This document shows, piece after piece, positions 61,801 through 64,000 of a stretch of DNA of 64,000 bases; within the stretch, counting starts at the first letter, position 1, and every line of letters begins with the position of its first letter. This stretch comes from Deltaproteobacteria bacterium (GTDB lineage: Bacteria; Desulfobacterota; Binatia; HRBIN30; CADEER01), in contig JAJCZJ010000052.1 in assembly GCA_029262455.1 (NCBI GenBank), positions 23,883 to 87,882 on the forward strand, written 5' to 3'. Below the pieces are notes generated by a model. That model was not told the DNA's origin, did not search any database, and was given only the letters and a program-made list of their open reading frames with translations. The position numbers and the translations under genes are program-made.

Positions 61801-63545
61801 CGCTCCTGGGCGCCGGTTACAATCCCATTCGAGTCGGGCTGATGAAGATCGCAAGCATCACGCTCGTCGACGTGTTCGGTCAGAACGTCACCGTGGACCA
61901 GCCTGCCAAAGTCATCCGTGCTCAAAACATGCAGCAGACTGTGTTGACGCCCGAGATCGACATCTACCTTCCGCCACGACTGAGCGAAGCGTCACGCCTG
62001 CACTTCCGCTGGCTTTCTGCCGACGACGACACAGTCGAAATGAACAGCCACCCAGCCGCGACGCCAATTTGCGGTTGGGTGCTCGCCAATCATCTCGATT
62101 CGAGCCTTTGGATCTATGACAACAAGGGCAACCCGTATGGTTCGCTGATTCTCAATAGTGACAACAGCAAGATCCTCTGGCAGAGCATGCCCGGTGGAGC
62201 GTACTTCGGCGACACGATCCAAGAGTTCTTCACAAAGCTCGGCGACGCAAACCCGCATCTAACGAGCTTCGTGTTGGCGCTCTACGGTTCGGGAGATCAG
62301 GCCAGCGCAGCCTATTTGGATGCATTCATGCGCGCGCTGGACGATGCGTCGGTGACAATCGACCCTGCCAACAATCAACAGTATCAAGCCAACGCTGTCC
62401 TGATCGGCCGGCCGCTCGCGCTGGTAAGAGCAGCCATTGACCTGAAGTTGATGGGCGAGCCGTGCTACAACCAGAGCAAGCTCGACCTGAAGAACCAAGT
62501 CGACGAATACTCCAACCAGGGAACGATCAATCCCGGCAACGACTACGGCTTCACGAACGTCGAATTCCCGGTCAAGATCGGCAACATCCCGCAAACCGAC
62601 GACGGCCTCGTAGGATATTTCAAAGAAGAAGACTACTCGACGTTCTACGCCCCGGCCGTGACCCAAGCGACCGCCAACGTCAAGCCACCAGGCAACAACA
62701 ATCTGGTGGTGACGTGTGCAGACACGACACCCCAAACGGTGTCGCTGCTGATCGAGCCGCGCGGAAAAGTCCACGCCAGTACCGGCATCTTACCCGTCAA
62801 GTCCATTGAGATCCCGCCAGACCAGTACGTCGATGCGCTACAGCGCCTACAACTGAGTTTCCTCACCAGCCCGGTTCTAACGAGCCGCGCCAAGTTTGCC
62901 ATCCCCGTACCCGCGCAGCAGGGAGGTCATTGGGAGTGGGTGGAGAATCACGACACATCTTGGTCCGCAACCCCACAGATCGCGAAGGTGACGACCGATG
63001 CGGTCATGGACTACGCCCCACAGCAGATCTTGGAGGGTTGGCTAAACTTGAGCAGCCGCCTATTCACCGGCAACGACTTCAGCCTGGTCAACAAAAGCGC
63101 CGGCGACGCAGTCCTCTATATCAGCACTGACCCGACCTTGAATGTCATGACCATCACTTTCACCAACCTCACCGGCCTGCCACTTCAGCTCCAAGGCGGA
63201 GCCCCGGTGAACGGATCTTACCAAACCGGCGGCTCGTCCTTTGTATTCAACTTCGGCTCGATGCTGCCGGACAGCATCCTCAAGGCTATGACGGTCAGCG
63301 CGACTGGCTGGTTGGCTCAGTACTTTTCCGGCTCGAGCGGAACACCTGGAGTGTGGTCCGTGGCACCCGACAGCGACGTCACTCTTTCCGAAAACGACTC
63401 GATCGCGATTACCTTGAACCAGGTCACTTGCCCGGCCGGAACCAACCCCGGCAACTTCCAGATCTCGTACTTCAACCTGCTGACAGTGCCCGACAGTCTC
63501 GCGCCGGTCTTGATTGGCGTCGCAGTATCACAACCACCCATTTGA
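58836..63545 (+). CDS. Uncharacterised 1569-aa giant protein
   Basis: A soluble-looking protein with no signal peptide. N-terminal landmarks are SLPQGVHLHWAIPDAI and PAVPDRWLVTRIY. A ~50-residue motif of the form LANI(T/S)D-x2-DK(T/S)F...RLW-x-IL-x2-AGY occurs at about residues 250-305 and 315-370, with a diverged copy at about 755-805. A helical stretch (~510-560) contains LNIKQQQYNDAEAQ. Near residue 1080 is ICGWVLANHLDSSLWIYDNKG. The last ~155 residues form a separate beta domain that is repeated at the start of the exported next protein. Function unknown; surface, tail-fibre-like or toxin-like roles are all open. Confidence 0.78.
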   Translation: MAKVSKNAATNTAEQPGLVVPIDVEALCIGKDPGAIFESVPYSFELLKNPPYLSSAIAAGGLTSLPQGVHLHWAIPDAISKGQDGDSGVLFPAVPDRWLVTRIYCDSEQAGPPQFSRWVIESNYFADDDPNADSSRASVTAPYQGTDWESQPWRHLGKVSTYEDWIQQQSAFQAGSVESYVAGLSAVGWGQAEFAASYPNCQNILGFNDLGADLEALGTNADKNVSYHIIGWYSNPADDPLRQLPASIPQATFNELLANITDSSDKTFVTASFVATSYVLVSNVSASDGERLWSILDAAGYQLEVDIPDSITTTDLAQVLANISDANDKSFLEASYPPDFGPTDSLSDDDKTRLWDILAGAGYDFLGTLLTEAKWAIPSRAVAPATPPSFTLYSGLITDVIWNGTTDYFSSKPGDDFNIAIGNTPGQALSALIANTSGLPADQAAEVEEILDALQAGILDQVTDESMLADWEALKASLHATSFGSTLGGFLWEVKKAQFSADDNTEATLPATLAKDLNDLNIKQQQYNDAEAQITSMRSQIFADWYKFMFALYPGHDNPMSGIEPSDLASYIQLGIIDGLLSPLVTQTDSLGTEISGLVNDLRIELGDTYFLSKISAPRYWQPSDPALLFEGNGIEPSDRFGSDGRYMYDDTLLCRLSTECLSSLTIPAGALGNTDALTLGASDFPTITHVNGESLADALNVVVTDAALLNQDVIAALLRNGSVTTAFATLTKQIQPLIAAFLSPTLPQTIDLAAFQSTENEISDADKTFLESWYVLDNTNYVLQNPSTLTNSDTLRLRYIFNSVALNPSASELAYSGLPFSEVGIQTWNGNPWLPFSLKWTVYYYPLQDIENGGSGYPTDFVTSNFEIGDTNLDYTGPAVSPDQANFEEYSNTIFLTPHANINLQKQLTSFIEAHPDDPIKDELNSIVPLLDNKPVLAQALSGYNESLTMRQKEMQLPVSDPAATGAFYKFTNTVVNQAVQEQNEDMPLLGAGYNPIRVGLMKIASITLVDVFGQNVTVDQPAKVIRAQNMQQTVLTPEIDIYLPPRLSEASRLHFRWLSADDDTVEMNSHPAATPICGWVLANHLDSSLWIYDNKGNPYGSLILNSDNSKILWQSMPGGAYFGDTIQEFFTKLGDANPHLTSFVLALYGSGDQASAAYLDAFMRALDDASVTIDPANNQQYQANAVLIGRPLALVRAAIDLKLMGEPCYNQSKLDLKNQVDEYSNQGTINPGNDYGFTNVEFPVKIGNIPQTDDGLVGYFKEEDYSTFYAPAVTQATANVKPPGNNNLVVTCADTTPQTVSLLIEPRGKVHASTGILPVKSIEIPPDQYVDALQRLQLSFLTSPVLTSRAKFAIPVPAQQGGHWEWVENHDTSWSATPQIAKVTTDAVMDYAPQQILEGWLNLSSRLFTGNDFSLVNKSAGDAVLYISTDPTLNVMTITFTNLTGLPLQLQGGAPVNGSYQTGGSSFVFNFGSMLPDSILKAMTVSATGWLAQYFSGSSGTPGVWSVAPDSDVTLSENDSIAITLNQVTCPAGTNPGNFQISYFNLLTVPDSLAPVLIGVAVSQPPI

Positions 63546-63594
63546 GGCCGCAACAGATAGCGGCAAAACCAAGTCAACCTGAGGTCAACCGGCC

Positions 63595-64000
63595 ATGAAG
63601 AAGCAGTCGATCCGATCGAACCCCTCATTCGCTCTGCCATTGGCTCTGTTGACGTCGGCTATGATCCTCACCTGCACGAGCCCTGCACTGGGTGCCGTCC
63701 CGTCCAGCATTCCCAAGGCAGACTTCACCATCATCAACAACAAGGCCGGGGCTCCGTTGATCTACATCACGTCTGATCCCTCGCTCAACGTAATGACATT
63801 CACGATCCACAACACGACGGGCACCGACATTCCGCTGACCGGCGGAACCCCTACCAACGCCGACGATCCGACTGGGGCTTCCTCGTTCACCTTCGATTTC
63901 AGCCAGATCCTCACCGACGCCCAGGTCAAAGCAATGACCGTCACGGAGGCGACCGATACATGGGGGTCAGCATTCTTCGCCGGCAGTGCGCACGTTGCCC
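63595..64000 (+). CDS. Exported protein sharing the giant protein's C-terminal domain, partial
   Basis: The gene runs off the right edge; 135 codons are visible. It starts with a signal peptide (SFALPLALLTSAMILTCTSPALGA) and then DFTIINNKAGAPLIYITSDP, SLNVMTFTIHNTTG and SSFTFDFSQILTDAQVKAMTV. This parallels residues 1414 onward of the preceding protein (DFSLVNKSAGDAVLYISTDP, TLNVMTITFTNLTG, SSFVFNFGSMLPDSILKAMTV). A GAGGT site precedes the ATG, 49 bases after the previous stop. The shared domain suggests both proteins meet the same partner. Confidence 0.8.
   Translation, partial: MKKQSIRSNPSFALPLALLTSAMILTCTSPALGAVPSSIPKADFTIINNKAGAPLIYITSDPSLNVMTFTIHNTTGTDIPLTGGTPTNADDPTGASSFTFDFSQILTDAQVKAMTVTEATDTWGSAFFAGSAHVA

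Overview
The window looks like chromosomal DNA of a G+C-rich, Gram-negative, deltaproteobacteria-like organism. My best guess is the Candidatus Binatota / Desulfobacterota-type group. This is an inference from style, not from a marker gene. The signs are exported proteins with Thr/Pro-rich linkers, orphan dockerin/EF-hand-like calcium modules (about 3-701, 10083-10226, 25699-25860, ~27100), putative lipoproteins, outer-membrane proteins, and a lipid/aromatic catabolic repertoire (acyl-CoA dehydrogenase, luciferase-like monooxygenase, amidohydrolases, SDR, APH-type phosphotransferase). No rRNA, tRNA or CRISPR array was seen.

Left part (1-10.2 kb). The end of an exported LamG/EF-hand protein is followed by a SulP anion transporter fused to STAS-like and PTS-EIIA domains. 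Next comes a tightly overlapped minus-strand operon (5389 to 2992). It encodes an iodothyronine-deiodinase-like SELENOPROTEIN read through an in-frame TGA at 5069-5071, a redox-dead paralogue, and a DUF3187-like outer-membrane protein. Divergent from it is a plus-strand catabolic cluster: VOC, SRPBCC, SnoaL-like, two amidohydrolases and one unknown.

10.3-29.9 kb. A large exported repeat protein faces a TetR regulator across a palindrome-rich intergenic region. Then come a COQ4-like protein, an exported SurE-like lipoprotein, a chain DUF924 / MnmM-type methylase / TraB-like / M48 protease, an unknown exported protein, a membrane-fused spermidine synthase, a nuclease/phosphatase-like lipoprotein, a flavin monooxygenase, an LPMO-like protein with a dockerin tail, a beta-propeller protein joined to BNR-protein debris, and a serine hydrolase.

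30-38.9 kb is accessory. It holds an integron-like attC site between two same-strand genes for exported proteins, an ISL3-derived relic with terminal inverted repeats, a MopE-motif exported protein with a strong terminator, a HTH protein with atypical composition, a small membrane protein and a COQ7/ferritin-like di-iron protein.

39-55.9 kb is more house-keeping. It includes a GH29 fucosidase, DUF3089 and DUF3604 proteins, TetR with SDR and APH genes, a PAP2 phosphatase, MgtE, serine acetyltransferase, acyl-CoA dehydrogenase, an acyl-ACP-type thioesterase, and a nitrogen operon (OmpL-like porin, GlnK, AmtB, response regulator) behind a textbook sigma-54 promoter.

The right end (56.5-64 kb) carries two very large uncharacterised proteins without signal peptides (774 and 1569 aa), followed by a truncated, exported protein that repeats the C-terminal domain of the 1569-aa protein. 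This set and the selenoprotein operon are the two strongest candidates for undescribed biology.
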